Shown: positions 13,701-21,094 of the stretch, piece after piece
How positions within the stretch are numbered: position 1 is the stretch's first letter
Layout of the letters: the number at the start of each line of letters is the position of its first letter
Assembly: GCA_030141605.1 (NCBI GenBank)
Contig: JAQGDQ010000738.1
Coordinates: 1 to 40,330, forward strand
Direction: 5' to 3'
Origin: Tubiluchus corallicola
Taxonomy: Eukaryota > Priapulida > Priapulimorpha > Priapulimorphida > Tubiluchidae
Length of the DNA stretch: 40,330 nucleotides
The notes under the pieces: generated by a model
Database searches by the model: none
What the model was told of the DNA's origin: nothing
What the model saw: only the letters and a program-made list of their open reading frames with translations
Program-made: the position numbers and the translations under genes

Positions 13701-14857
13701 GTCAGTCTCGTGACTCGGAGCCGAGTCCGCCCCAGAGAGCTCCCGGTTCTTACTCCAACTTGTTTGACGGCACTTCCGACGTCCGGAACGCATTTCAGGC
13801 TACACCGAAAGATGTTCTGTCCCCTAGGAAGTCTCCGTATGGACATCGTCATCTGAAACCTACACAGTCTCCAGGTGGAGACAGTCGGGATAGGTTAATT
13901 AATAGTCCAGGTGTGACAAGGGGTGTCGGCCAGCAACCACCACCTATTCCGCCACATAAGAGAAGTTTAGGTAGTGGTTATGACGCTTCACGTAGTTCTC
14001 AGACAAGCCACGCAATCTCGGACAGACAATCTGAAATGAACTACAGGGGGCAGCAGTTGCGAGTCCATTCTGCGCCAGATCAACGAAAGGCATACGGCAG
14101 TTATGCGCCTAGCGAATTTGATAGCCATCGTAGTGGTTACAATTACACGCCAGACATACACAATCCAAAAGCTCATGTTAGCGAATATCAACGTAGTTCT
14201 AGTCACACTCCGGATTCAATGTTGTGCCGCGAACATCGTCGACCTCAGCATCGACATCCAGATGTTTATCGTGACGAAGACGACGACGAAATTTCACGTC
14301 CTTCCGCTCCGTTTTCGTATATTCCGGAGTTGTCGCGCTCGAACGACATGGCAAACATTCGCGCGTCTCTACGCTCCGTGTCAAAAACTAACGACGGTCG
14401 ACCGAGCCGGGGCGGTAGCTATCAGCCGCTTAACACCAGTGAGCCGCAGGCCGAGTTTCCTCGTGCAATAGACCTTCCCAGAACTAGGGTAGAATATGTG
14501 CCATATGGTGTGCGCAGTATAGATGCCGATCAGCATACTGGTCCGCATCGGACCGAATCTTATAAGGGTGCAGTGAGCAACGAATTACGAACTCGGCCAC
14601 AGCGAGTTGACCACGTCGATCATCCGACGAGGCAGCATGTCGATGTCGGTGGTCACGGGTCAAGGGCTCACCGGAAAAGCCCGGCTACTCGACCTAAGCA
14701 GCCGTTGTCGTTTACAAAAGCCTTAGAGGTCAGTGAAGCCGTAGATCAGCCTTTCCGGGGATCGCATCCGGCTAGACCAATACTAAAGGGATATAGGAGT
14801 CCCGACTCCGAAGTGCCACCTAGCGACTACGATACGAACTACGAAATATCGGTATGA
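143..14857 (+). CDS. ZDHHC5/8: ZDHHC5/8-type palmitoyltransferase, 3' seven exons
   Basis: Multi-exon gene, joined as 143-270, 1876-2030, 3800-3981, 6621-6723, 8227-8318, 11260-11398 and 13631-14857. All junctions are GT-AG and all phases match. The product is a membrane-bound protein S-acyltransferase that transfers palmitate to cysteines of substrate proteins. Visible in order: a transmembrane segment ending in the DPG motif, the cysteine-rich domain with catalytic DHHC, further transmembrane helices, the TTNEQ (TTxE) motif, a CCx7C cluster typical of the DHHC5/6/8 group, and a tail of over 400 residues rich in Ser, Arg and Pro ending in EISV. The EISV end is the PDZ ligand known from vertebrate DHHC5 and DHHC8. 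The start codon and first transmembrane helix lie left of the window. I cannot separate ZDHHC5 from ZDHHC8; invertebrates usually have one gene for both. Confidence 0.95.
271..1385. other. ZDHHC intron with a mariner/pogo-like end
   Basis: No coding signal in this intron. About 840-966 there are GCGAATCAGCGAAA and GGTTCGTTTATCGCGG-like (reverse) segments, ending GCGGGAACACTG|TA. This is the typical right terminus of a TA-flanked Tc1/mariner/pogo element. I could not find the left terminus, so it is probably truncated. Confidence 0.4.
1386..1844. mobile_element. hAT-type MITE, family B, copy 1
   Basis: About 459 bp bounded by CAGGCATGAGAA on the left and TTCTCATCCTTG on the right, imperfect inverted termini of a CAGGGATGAGA type. 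It is flanked by a perfect 8-bp duplication GCTTTAAC at 1378-1385 and 1845-1852, the size made by hAT transposases. It has no transposase gene. It sits in a ZDHHC intron just before exon b. A second copy lies at 12537-12982. Confidence 0.85.
1876..2030 (+). CDS. ZDHHC5/8: ZDHHC exon b: first half of the cysteine-rich domain
   Basis: Acceptor AACTGTAG, donor GAA|GTAAGT. It begins with the acidic linker [15 protein letters not shown], then the zinc-binding half of the DHHC domain: [19 protein letters not shown] and NTCIE. Cys and His ligands are all present. A hAT-type MITE ends about 31 bp upstream of its 3' splice site, so the polypyrimidine tract starts almost at the insertion. Confidence 0.95.
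2041..2372 (+). mobile_element. LINE 3' UTR fragment with (TAA)n tail
   Basis: The stretch with CTTTCTTCCTACCATTTCC, CGGGTTCACATGACAGTGGG and a tail GTAATAATAATAAA is repeated at about 29204-29490 in the same orientation. Both copies end in a TAA-rich tail, and the second follows a LINE ORF2-like end. I therefore call it the 3' untranslated end of a non-LTR retrotransposon. Confidence 0.6.
2400..2503 (+). pseudogene. LINE ORF2 C-terminal fragment
   Basis: In one frame the stretch from 2420 reads [19 protein letters not shown] and closes with TAA at 2501-2503. The pattern 'WN.LP..I........F/LKK..K' just before the stop is the usual end of CR1/L2-type reverse transcriptase ORFs. Only this end is preserved. 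Confidence 0.55.
2957..3045 (-). mobile_element. hAT MITE family A, terminal fragment
   Basis: Starts CAGGGGTGTGCAAATTGC and continues with GAGAATTTGTGCGGCCC and TTAATTGAGTGTATCCAGC. This is the reverse complement of the right end of the full copies at 28314-28803 and 39780-40288. Only about 90 bp remain, and a short internal deletion is seen relative to those copies. Confidence 0.7.
3046..3591. mobile_element. Tc1/mariner/pogo-like element, right end preserved
   Basis: The right end GGCGAGGACTTACTG is followed by TA (3592-3593). The interior repeats CACGACGTTAAG-type motifs. A segment of about 35 bp with AAGACTTCCATAGAAAG occurs twice, at about 3039 and 3172. The terminus resembles CAGTAAGTCCTCGCTTAACG ends of TA-specific transposons. 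The left boundary is unclear because it abuts a hAT fragment. Confidence 0.45.
3800..3981 (+). CDS. ZDHHC5/8: ZDHHC exon c: catalytic DHHC and third helix
   Basis: Acceptor TTTTTTAG, donor ATAAC|GTATCT. It starts in phase with [14 protein letters not shown], which contains the catalytic cysteine, then RRNYRYF and a hydrophobic helix ([18 protein letters not shown]). Two bases remain and join the first base of the next exon to make an uninterrupted reading frame. The domain is intact, so the enzyme should be active. Confidence 0.95.
4010..4540. other. Intron segment with repeated GAACATTCTA palindromes and a reverse TATA box
   Basis: Three copies of GAACATTCTA lie between about 4287 and 4360, one reading AGAACATTCTAC and one followed by AATGTTCT. 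On the minus strand a TATATAAGG box follows them, and further on an AATAAA (TTATT at about 4100). This order could be the U3-R part of an LTR on the minus strand, but no clear ends, duplication or primer-binding site were found. Confidence 0.3.
4654..4986 (+). mobile_element. Gypsy-like 5' LTR
   Basis: Begins TGTTACGAAGGC and ends GGATCAGTTACA, the TG...CA ends usual for LTRs. It contains TATAAAA at about 4734 and ATTAAA at about 4864. The primer-binding site follows one base later. No second LTR was seen in the window, so the element is truncated or was deleted at its 3' side. Confidence 0.65.
4988..5003 (+). other. Primer-binding site, tRNA-Leu type
   Basis: TAGTGTCAGAAGTGGG differs by one base from TGGTGTCAGAAGTGGG, the complement of a tRNA-Leu 3' end, and lies directly after the LTR end. 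The internal region that follows (to about 5217) has no recognisable gag or pol. Confidence 0.65.
5223..5316 (+). repeat. 26-bp tandem repeat
   Basis: Units start at 5223, 5249, 5275 and 5301 with the pattern GGGGAAAGTAT-CCC-GGGGAATATACT. There are about 3.6 copies with few differences. Confidence 0.85.
5944..6159. mobile_element. TA-type MITE fragment, family G
   Basis: The right end GGCGCCTACTG is followed by TA at 6160-6161 and matches the termini of the complete family G element at 27612-27939. The interior from CTAGTTGGCAGGCCGTC to GAGTTATTTGAGTC is closely similar to the interior of the hAT-type family B elements. No left terminus of type G was found. Confidence 0.6.
6240..6552. mobile_element. 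pogo/mariner-like MITE, family E, copy 1
   Basis: Inverted termini CAGTCAACCCTCGTTAAACC and GGTTTAACGAGGGTCGATTG are flanked by TA at 6238-6239 and 6553-6554. It is 313 bp with no coding capacity. The second copy is at 9563-9850. The ends and the TA target are those of Tc1/mariner/pogo elements. Confidence 0.85.
6621..6723 (+). CDS. ZDHHC5/8: ZDHHC exon d: fourth helix and TTxE motif
   Basis: Acceptor GTGCACTAG, donor CAA|GTAAGT. Encodes the last membrane helix, [24 protein letters not shown] is the TTxE motif that packs against the DHHC active site in this family. Confidence 0.95.
6940..7440 (-). repeat. 5S rRNA-headed SINE-like repeat
   Basis: On the minus strand 7440-7317 resembles 5S rRNA. 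It has a GCCGGTTCTCGTCTGATCA block, then CCTGGTTAGTACTTGGATGG and GGTGCTGTAGGCTT near the 3' end. The middle, where the internal promoter should be, is replaced by an unrelated AT-rich piece, so it is not a working 5S gene. A GC-rich body of about 370 bp follows on the same strand, unlike the AT-rich surroundings. The 5S head plus long body suggests a SINE3-type element. Confidence 0.55.
7660..7985 (-). repeat. tRNA-derived SINE with (ATT)n tail
   Basis: On the minus strand an A box TAGTCTAGTGG (about 7961-7971) and a B box AGTTCGAATC (about 7918-7927) are spaced as in a tRNA promoter. A body follows, ending TTTAAATAAAG and a long ATT microsatellite (7660-7728). This order of tRNA head, body and simple-repeat tail defines a SINE. 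Confidence 0.75.
8227..8318 (+). CDS. ZDHHC5/8: ZDHHC exon e: palmitoylation cluster
   Basis: Acceptor CTCTGTAG, donor CCAAG|GTAACT. Encodes [17 protein letters not shown] and then a CCx7C arrangement of cysteines ending at PIYPR. The position and spacing match the juxtamembrane cysteine cluster of DHHC5/6/8, which is itself palmitoylated in the vertebrate enzymes. Four cysteines are present here. Confidence 0.93.
9346..9540 (-). pseudogene. hAT transposase C-terminal dimerisation domain, broken
   Basis: Reading the minus strand, [17 protein letters not shown] and then [18 protein letters not shown] are seen, closing with KVQQQPSH and a stop (9346-9348). This matches the hATC dimerisation domain of Charlie/ZBED-type transposases. 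It is inactive: a stop codon precedes the LCEQG segment, and a frameshift separates the two conserved blocks. Confidence 0.8.
9563..9850. mobile_element. pogo/mariner-like MITE, family E, copy 2
   Basis: Termini CAGTCAACCCTCGTTAAACC and ACGAGGGTCGACTG are flanked by TA at 9561-9562 and 9851-9852. It is 288 bp and close to the copy at 6240-6552. It interrupts the decayed hAT transposase, so it is the younger insertion. Confidence 0.88.
10060..10606 (+). mobile_element. LINE 3' end with ORF2 terminus
   Basis: A frame from 10089 reads [19 protein letters not shown] and [12 protein letters not shown], closing with TGA at 10185-10187. This is a typical end of a CR1/L2-type reverse transcriptase ORF. 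About 420 bp of 3' UTR follow, ending GTGAAATAAATGACTTATGG. The same UTR occurs inverted at 37603-38004. Confidence 0.75.
10607..10635. repeat. Perfect 11-bp hairpin
   Basis: ATGACAGCCCT and AGGGCTGTCAT are separated by a 7-base loop. It lies directly after the LINE tail and is absent next to the other copy of that LINE end. Its role is unknown. Confidence 0.6.
10640..12536. other. Intron sequence around ZDHHC exon f
   Basis: Apart from exon f (11260-11398) I see no gene here. The region is AT-rich with scattered short open frames that lack codon structure or homology I recognise. Confidence 0.5.
11260..11398 (+). CDS. ZDHHC5/8: ZDHHC exon f: start of the cytosolic tail
   Basis: Acceptor CATTTGTAG, donor GAA|GTATGT. 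Completes the split Arg codon and continues [15 protein letters not shown], then a stretch ending [15 protein letters not shown]. It aligns in position with the conserved region after the cysteine cluster of DHHC5/8 (Arg-Tyr, then a Val-Lys-Ile-like strand). Both ends keep the frame open into the last exon. Confidence 0.9.
12537..12982. mobile_element. hAT-type MITE, family B, copy 2
   Basis: Starts CAGGGATGAGAATTTTC and ends CACTCTCATCCCTG, giving 11-bp inverted termini with one mismatch. Sequence closely follows the copy at 1386-1844 over its whole length. The flanks do not form a clear 8-bp duplication, so this copy is probably older or its flank has changed. It lies in the last ZDHHC intron. 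Confidence 0.8.
13631..14857 (+). CDS. ZDHHC5/8: ZDHHC terminal exon: disordered tail with EISV PDZ ligand
   Basis: Acceptor TTATTTTCAG; open to the TGA at 14855-14857. Encodes 408 residues starting [20 protein letters not shown]. The rest is low-complexity and probably disordered, rich in Ser, Arg, Pro, His, Tyr and Asp. It contains a proline-rich patch ([11 protein letters not shown]) and an acidic run (DEDDDE), and ends [15 protein letters not shown] is a class II PDZ ligand identical to the end of human DHHC5 and DHHC8, where it recruits PDZ scaffolds. It is conserved here although the tail before it is not alignable by eye. Confidence 0.95.
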   Translation, partial: VTKLPNHYNVFEMDDELSLQNRQSQSRDSEPSPPQRAPGSYSNLFDGTSDVRNAFQATPKDVLSPRKSPYGHRHLKPTQSPGGDSRDRLINSPGVTRGVGQQPPPIPPHKRSLGSGYDASRSSQTSHAISDRQSEMNYRGQQLRVHSAPDQRKAYGSYAPSEFDSHRSGYNYTPDIHNPKAHVSEYQRSSSHTPDSMLCREHRRPQHRHPDVYRDEDDDEISRPSAPFSYIPELSRSNDMANIRASLRSVSKTNDGRPSRGGSYQPLNTSEPQAEFPRAIDLPRTRVEYVPYGVRSIDADQHTGPHRTESYKGAVSNELRTRPQRVDHVDHPTRQHVDVGGHGSRAHRKSPATRPKQPLSFTKALEVSEAVDQPFRGSHPARPILKGYRSPDSEVPPSDYDTNYEISV

Positions 14858-15188
14858 TGGGCACGTGGCAGCTGACAGTTAGTCGTTCAGTGCCTGTTCT
14901 ACAAGATGCGTACAGTTGTAGTATGAAGTGAGATCTTACATATTTTTGCTGAATTGCCCACAAACCTTTGGCCTTATGTGATGACCTTTTTTCCAGTTTT
15001 TATTAGTTTTTGTTTTAATTATGGGAACCGGGACAATAATGTCTGAATTTTTTAACCAGTGTAAGTATATGTTGTAAAACGGTATATTTATCATGTTGTA
15101 AGAGTTTCTCTCTGTGGGAGGAGTTTTGTTAACTGCAAGTTAAGCTTAATTTGTTCTCGTGGTGAATGGCGAACAACAAAATAATGTA

Positions 15189-15642
15189 CCGTATTTTCCC
15201 GTGTATAAGAGACCCTTTTTTGCTCAGAATTTTCACTTTAAAAATAGGGGGTCTCTTATACATGGGAGTAAGTCTTTTCAATAAGATGCATAAATTGTGA
15301 CACTAATGATTTTAAAGAAATAAGTGCTTTACAACTGTTTTGCGTGTCGCATTCGACTATGAAGCGGTTGTAAGCAATACAAGCATCGTGACACAGGCAT
15401 TATCTCCTCGTTTTCTCTTTTCCTGTTACAGGTTTGCAGGTACGCACTTTAGTATATACCAGTACTCTTTTTCTACAACACATTAACTGGTTTTATTTTA
15501 TTTTCAGTACCGCACTGAGTTGAAAAAAGTTGTACTCTACCCTCTAAAAATGTCCGTCTGAAAAAACTTTTTTCCAGAATTTTTGCCTAAAAATTGAAGG
15601 GTCTCTTATACACAAGGGTCTCTTATACACGGGAAAATACGG
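15189..15642. mobile_element. TA-flanked MITE, family F
   Basis: Long inverted termini CCGTATTTTCCCGTGTATAA and TTATACACGGGAAAATACGG (extending to 27 bp with AGAGACCC inside) are flanked by TA at 15187-15188 and 15643-15644. At the right end part of the terminus (GGGTCTCTTATACAC) is repeated once in tandem. 454 bp, no coding capacity. Tc1/mariner/pogo type. Confidence 0.85.
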
Positions 15643-15849
15643 TAGTCACATTTTGTAATTTTATTTTGTGTTATTACTAACGCAAATACACATCACATTT
15701 ATTTTAAATCTGGGCATTAAATGGAGCAGTGTTAAAGCAAGACAGGACCCAATCTTAAACTGCCGGTCAAAACAATCTACTCTTTAAAGTGTTGAAAGGA
15801 AACATAGTATTTTTTCAAAAATGACTTACGTGAAAGAATTATTTCATTA

Positions 15850-16130
15850 TTACATGCATTTCGCCATTTGGTAGTTAGACAGGCACTAGCGCCTGCATTT
15901 CAGGAACACATTGCACAAAAGACAGGTGCTGTACCTCTCAATTCAGGTAAACACAATGAATTTTTATCTTAAAACTTGCCTAGTTTTAGTACAACACCCT
16001 GAATATCTTATAATAACACTGTACTTCAATTTTCGCTTTCGCAAACACGTGTAACACGTTCATGGAGTATTTTTGTTGTTGAAAATTATGTTAGTTTGTG
16101 ATGTCATCAATAGTTGGTTAATTAATTAAG
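15850..16130 (+). repeat. Dispersed repeat X, copy 1
   Basis: Shares TTACATGCATT.CGCCATTTG, GGCACTAGCGCCTGCATTT and CTGTACTTCAATTT with 35070-35425 in the same order and orientation. The two copies have diverged and differ by indels. Class unknown: no termini or coding part were recognised. Confidence 0.65.
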
Positions 16131-17130
16131 TTTTTAATCTATAATTTGTGTGCCTGCATATCAAAACCGTCCATAAGTGGGCATAGTTAAAACTATGTTA
16201 TGATGCTTCGAAGTAGAATGACTCAAAAATTTAGCCAAGTGTCAATTTTTTGTTTTTTATAAAAACCAACGCTAAATATATTGAACTTTTATGTTCTAGT
16301 ACCAAATTATCAAGAAAGTGTTCAAAAAACACTAAAAATTTTATTTTATAACTCCTTACCCACTTTTCTGTCTAGAAACTAGCTCTGCAATTGTAAGAAA
16401 CTCGTATTTTCAGACTCCGGTAGTAGCTCCAGGAAGCTGTCATTTTGCTTCGGGTTTTTTCTGTTGACAAGCCCAAGAAACATAACTCAATCTTTTCTTG
16501 TAAAGTCCGTAGCAACCAACGTTTGTACGGTTGCTAAGTATTTTGTAGAAACACGACGAAAAACAATGGCTGACTTTAACAGCGATTTTCTCAAGATTAT
16601 GTTTTTCAGTATGCAGCCTGTAGCTCAACTTCAATGTGGATTATCTCAGCTTAGAAATAATCAAAATGATCCTCATGAAATGGAAATTCAGGATATGTGA
16701 ATGACTAGAAAACATTAATTACCGACTTATGGACAATTTTGCTATGCAAGCACACATTTAGTTATCAAAAACGCTTTTGCAGTATTAATTGTATACTTTT
16801 GATCGGACTTGAAAATGAGGCAGTATATGAAAAATCATCCTGTCTTTCTTTGATAGGAAACAGGTATGTGTAACATTTGCAGTGGAATTTTTGTCACTGG
16901 TACGATTACTTGCATTAAGATCATGTGAATTATTATTTATTAATTTTATTATTTTATCAGTTGAGCATTTCAATCTGGTTACTTAAGAGGATGACGAAAT
17001 CTCATCTACGTTAAATAAAGACGTTTTTGTCATTTTTGGAACTAAGGATTATTAAAGTACCATATTCTATTTATGGCTTTGTTCTATACATATCACATAA
17101 TTTCGTGAGTTGCAGCTATTATGTTTTAAC

Positions 17131-17724
17131 CAGTGGCGGCTCATAGGTGAAATTACTGGGGGTGCTGCTTCAGAAAATGTTTAGCCATTGTTTTAATACT
17201 GTGTAAAACTTAACAAACATATGCAATTTTAACGTTGTAGTTATTTTTAGAGATCGGGTGTTGAACGGTCTCTTTTCTTAACTGCGACTTTCTCATGGAG
17301 AGACAAATGTGAAAAATTAAGCTGTTATAGTTCACTTACAGTCACAGAACTTATTTCTTGGAGATGCAAGACGTCCATTATTAAATAATTTGTGTTTTAA
17401 GCACACACAATAAGTTTACACTTTATCATATCCAAGAATATGAGGGTACAAGGTAAGCACGTGACAATTGTTGCTGTAATAGACACAGTACTTTTCTACC
17501 TAGCAACAGACGATAGCCTACAGCATGTTATTTCAGCCATGTGCGCATGGCCTCATGCCCTTAAGCCACACACTACGTTGTTTTTCCCTCACATACTCCA
17601 GTACTCCAGTTCTGCACAAGTATAAAGAAAGAACTAAAGAAAAAAGACTTATTATATTGAATATTATCGGTAATAATGAGTGAAAACGGGGTGTGCTGCA
17701 GTACCGATACATAAGCCGCCACTG
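17131..17724 (+). mobile_element. hAT-type MITE, family C, copy 1
   Basis: Begins CAGTGGCGGCTCATAGG and ends ACATAAGCCGCCACTG. The 8-bp flanks GTTTTAAC and TTTTTTAC match at six positions, consistent with an aged hAT duplication. It carries GGGGGTGCTGCTTCAG near the left end. Another copy lies inverted at 32511-33063. Confidence 0.72.
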
Positions 17725-20700
17725 TTTTTTACTCTATCTCACAACACTAAACTTGCCGACATTGTATGTATTTATTTACATTATTTCTCCCCTCAGGTCC
17801 TTGTGTCGTTAATATTTTTATGCTATTCCACTTTGAAGGTGGCTAAGTGAAATTATGTAAATTGAGTTACTATTAACTTATTATTGTATAAAATATTGAG
17901 CCAGTTAAAGGAAAAATAAAGGAGTTGTCGTGTTTGTCTAAGTATTTGCTTTTAAAACTTCTCTATCTGTTTTAAAATTGTTTTCTGAGAAAAGGTAAGT
18001 ATCTGATTTGTTGCTGACTTTAATGTTGTGGCAAAATTTATTGTTAAAATTGAAAAAGTTTTGTTCCTATTGGTCACTAAGTTCCTTTCTAACATGTGGT
18101 TCCTTCTAGTTGCTTATAGTGTCCTAATGTTGATGCACGTTTCATAACTACTTGTAGTGGCTTAGCATAGTCTTGCACAATCAACAGATGAATTACATCG
18201 ATCCCATGCCGTAAATTATAAAATATAATAACTCAATAACTCGCATCATAAATGTTTAAACAGCCACTTGTATTATATTTTATTAATTCTTCCTCTTGAA
18301 ATAAAGTTTAACAATGTTTTTAAAAATTGAAATTCGCACAATTCTCTACCATGTTGTGTTTGCATTTAGATATATAACAACAACACTATCAATTTTATAT
18401 TTTTGTTTTTTCATCCAGTTTGCCATACACAATTTAACTATCTAAACAATTAAACAATTATCTAGCATTCACTAGCAAGACCTACTACTAATTTTGATTG
18501 CGGGGTGACGTGACCTCTTAATGCAACTTTCTCTATCGTGTAGAGTAATTTGTTGAGACACTGAGTCGGGATGACCACAATGATATTTTGGATCTGTATA
18601 CACCCTCCTAGAAAGAGACAAATAGACAGAAGTATTGAAGTAATTACTGGGAGTTCCTGTCAGTTTAATAAACAAGCCTGTTGTTGCTTAATTATCCAAG
18701 CCAATTCAATTTTAATTTATTTCTCTCTTTATAATGCTACAATAAAACATGATTAATAAAAGAATCTCTAATAAGTTTTGAAAAATGGTTAAAATGTACA
18801 GATAGATCTAGAACTAGAGAAAGGATAGCGAAAAGACTATAAAGTCACCTAGTCTGCTATCCTTTATCGAATATAGATAAAAAGATTTTTAGACACTGGT
18901 GGGCATTAATGTTATCAGTTTAATTTAGGAAACATTAATAATTTTAAAATTATGACATTTGCTATATAATTAAGTAATCCAGAGTAAAGAAAATACATGT
19001 ACTTTAATTAGCGGGCAACAAAATAAGGTCAATCTTGATTAAACTAAAAACAGCATTTATATTTTATGTGAAATACAGGTCAAGATTGTTGTGAAATGAT
19101 AAAAACACTTTGGGTTAATAATGCTATTAATCAACAACAGGAATTAATACATTTTGATTTGAGTTCAACTTCATCATTTCTAGGCTTATTGATTAAGAAC
19201 ATGTCTAGCGACGACTCAGCTATTTTGCTATAATTAATGCTGAAATGGCCGCCAAAGTTTACATCAAGTTTTGTAATAATTCCATTCTATTGTATCACGT
19301 ACATACACTGTCTTCTCACCACGTTCGAAGTATATGGCATTCATCTTCTGTACTGCTCCGCTCACTTTAAAATTTCAGTTATATTTTTTCTATTATAGAC
19401 TTGTAACTTCGTCATGTAAGTATTTATTGTTGGTTCATTCAGTTTATGTTTTCAGTGCTGAATTCAGTCCTTGTGTATGTTCATTTTTATATCCGTTATT
19501 ATTTATTGTGTCTTTGTATGCTTATATCCATTTCTGATAGTTTTTTGTTGATGGGAATTTATTTATGGCCACAGGCATAATTTTGGTCAGGCAGAGACCA
19601 GACTTTGACCACAAAACAGGAAAAGTAGTTTCAACTTTTCTCGTTTTTTATTGTTTAATTTGTTTGAATAGTTTCATTAAGATCAGTCCTTCTAGATATG
19701 AAGTAATGCAGTAAAACTCATTGTTATTAAAACTTATATGTTTGAGTACAATATAGGCGAGAAACCTTTCAAACATCTAGCAGAATATGCTCTTCATTGT
19801 CTCATGCCCCCCTCCCCCCCCCACTGAGCAATGTAATTTGTGAAAGAATGCAGCCAAGTGTCAAAACAAAGTTTCGCAACAGAATGGGGCACCAAAGTGC
19901 TCAATACTATCATCAGAATTAGGACAATTTTAAAATTTAGAGAAAAATGTTGCACTGATGATGAAGCTACCCAGGAAATGTCGGAACTTTTCAATATGGA
20001 CGTGTATGAGGACCTACTACTATGCCTACTATTCAATGAAAACTTTTTACCTAAAAAAATTAAACAATGAAAATAAGCAAATATGTTTTATGTTTCGCTT
20101 AGGCTCAGAGGCTCGAGTAGAGGGGCTACCCTCTTGATGGCCCTGATGAATGATAAAAATTGATATAAATCATACATGTACACATATCTACACATTTCAG
20201 TGTGGTCAGTGTGAAAATTTGGCCACTGTCCTTTCCATTTGGCCACACAGATTTATTTTGGCTATGCACTATGATTGACTCATGGAACCCTGGTATCTGC
20301 TTTCTTCGCTCCTTTTGTCGGCAGATGTTTCCCAGATTTCAAGTTCTGTTTTAATTGCATAACAGATTTTGTACATTCTATATTGTCTGTCCAACTGTCT
20401 GAAAATTTTGTTGTTGTATGCTAAAATTTTCTTTGTGTTTCTATTTTCCTGTGCTTTAGACTTATGCTCTTTTTACGTACTTGTTCCTTGTCCAAAATTT
20501 TAATTGACCGCCAAGGATTTGCTTTTGCTGCAAGCGTGCGAGTCGGCGCGGCAGGTTAAAAAATTAGCTAAAAGTGAATTGCGCCAAGTATCATTCGAAA
20601 ATCGTCAAGATTGCTAGTTATGAAGTGACTTTTGGTTCTTACGTCATGGCTCATCCAATTCGGTGCTGAGTTTCCTTGAGTTTTTGAGAAACTGTTAGCT

Positions 20701-20797
20701 TATAGTTACCAATAATAGGGAAATTGTTGTGGCAAGCTGCACATTATTCGTTCGCTAAGTATGGTTTTTGTTATGAATTTGCCTTCTGTCTTTACAG
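17725..20797. other. Intergenic region upstream of ATP10
   Basis: I recognise no gene. A 76-codon open frame at 19840-20067 has no family I know. No TATA box or CpG-rich promoter stands out; the ATP10 promoter probably lies in the later part of this stretch. A possible 3' splice site, CTTCTGTCTTTACAG, ends at 20797. Confidence 0.4.
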
Positions 20798-20813
20798 TTT
20801 CTTACGGTTAACC

Positions 20814-20837
20814 ATGGTGTACTACTACTGGAAGTAG
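20814..20837 (+). promoter_or_regulatory. Possible upstream ORF before ATP10
   Basis: ATG in a strong Kozak setting (AACCATGG) opens a frame of only seven codons ending in TAG. It would lie in the ATP10 5' leader if transcription starts upstream, and could reduce translation of the main frame. Transcript extent is not known. Confidence 0.3.
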
Positions 20838-21094
20838 GACAGTATGCCAGTACATGACTGTACGTACCCATGACCCACTCACCAAGTACGATTATCCCTG
20901 GAGAAATTTGTTGGCTGTGTGAAAGTTTTGTTCGGCTGATTCTAGAATCACTGTCTTAAATCTTGACAAATGTTGAAGTTTTATTGGCTTAAATAGATTT
21001 GTTAAATTGAAAAAAATATTTGTTTCAAGTAGGAGTTTTTGTCAATAGTGCTCAGAACAGCAGTAATGGTGTTGTGCAGTTCAGATTTTGCACG

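Larger units (their letters stand above)
14858..17130. other. ZDHHC 3' UTR and downstream region
   Basis: No further coding signal after the ZDHHC stop. AATAAA is present at 17014-17019 and again at 17915-17920, both far downstream, so the polyadenylation site cannot be fixed. A MITE (15189-15642) and a dispersed repeat (15850-16130) lie within. Confidence 0.4.

Noticed and set aside
17440-17625. 61-codon open frame
   Set aside because: Lies inside the family C hAT MITE.
19840-20067. 76-codon open frame before the flippase gene
   Set aside because: Looks somewhat protein-like in composition, but I recognise no family and see no splice or promoter support.
21020-21094. Upstream extension of the flippase frame to 21020
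   Set aside because: It begins at TTG, not ATG, and lies between an in-frame stop and the first ATG at 21095.
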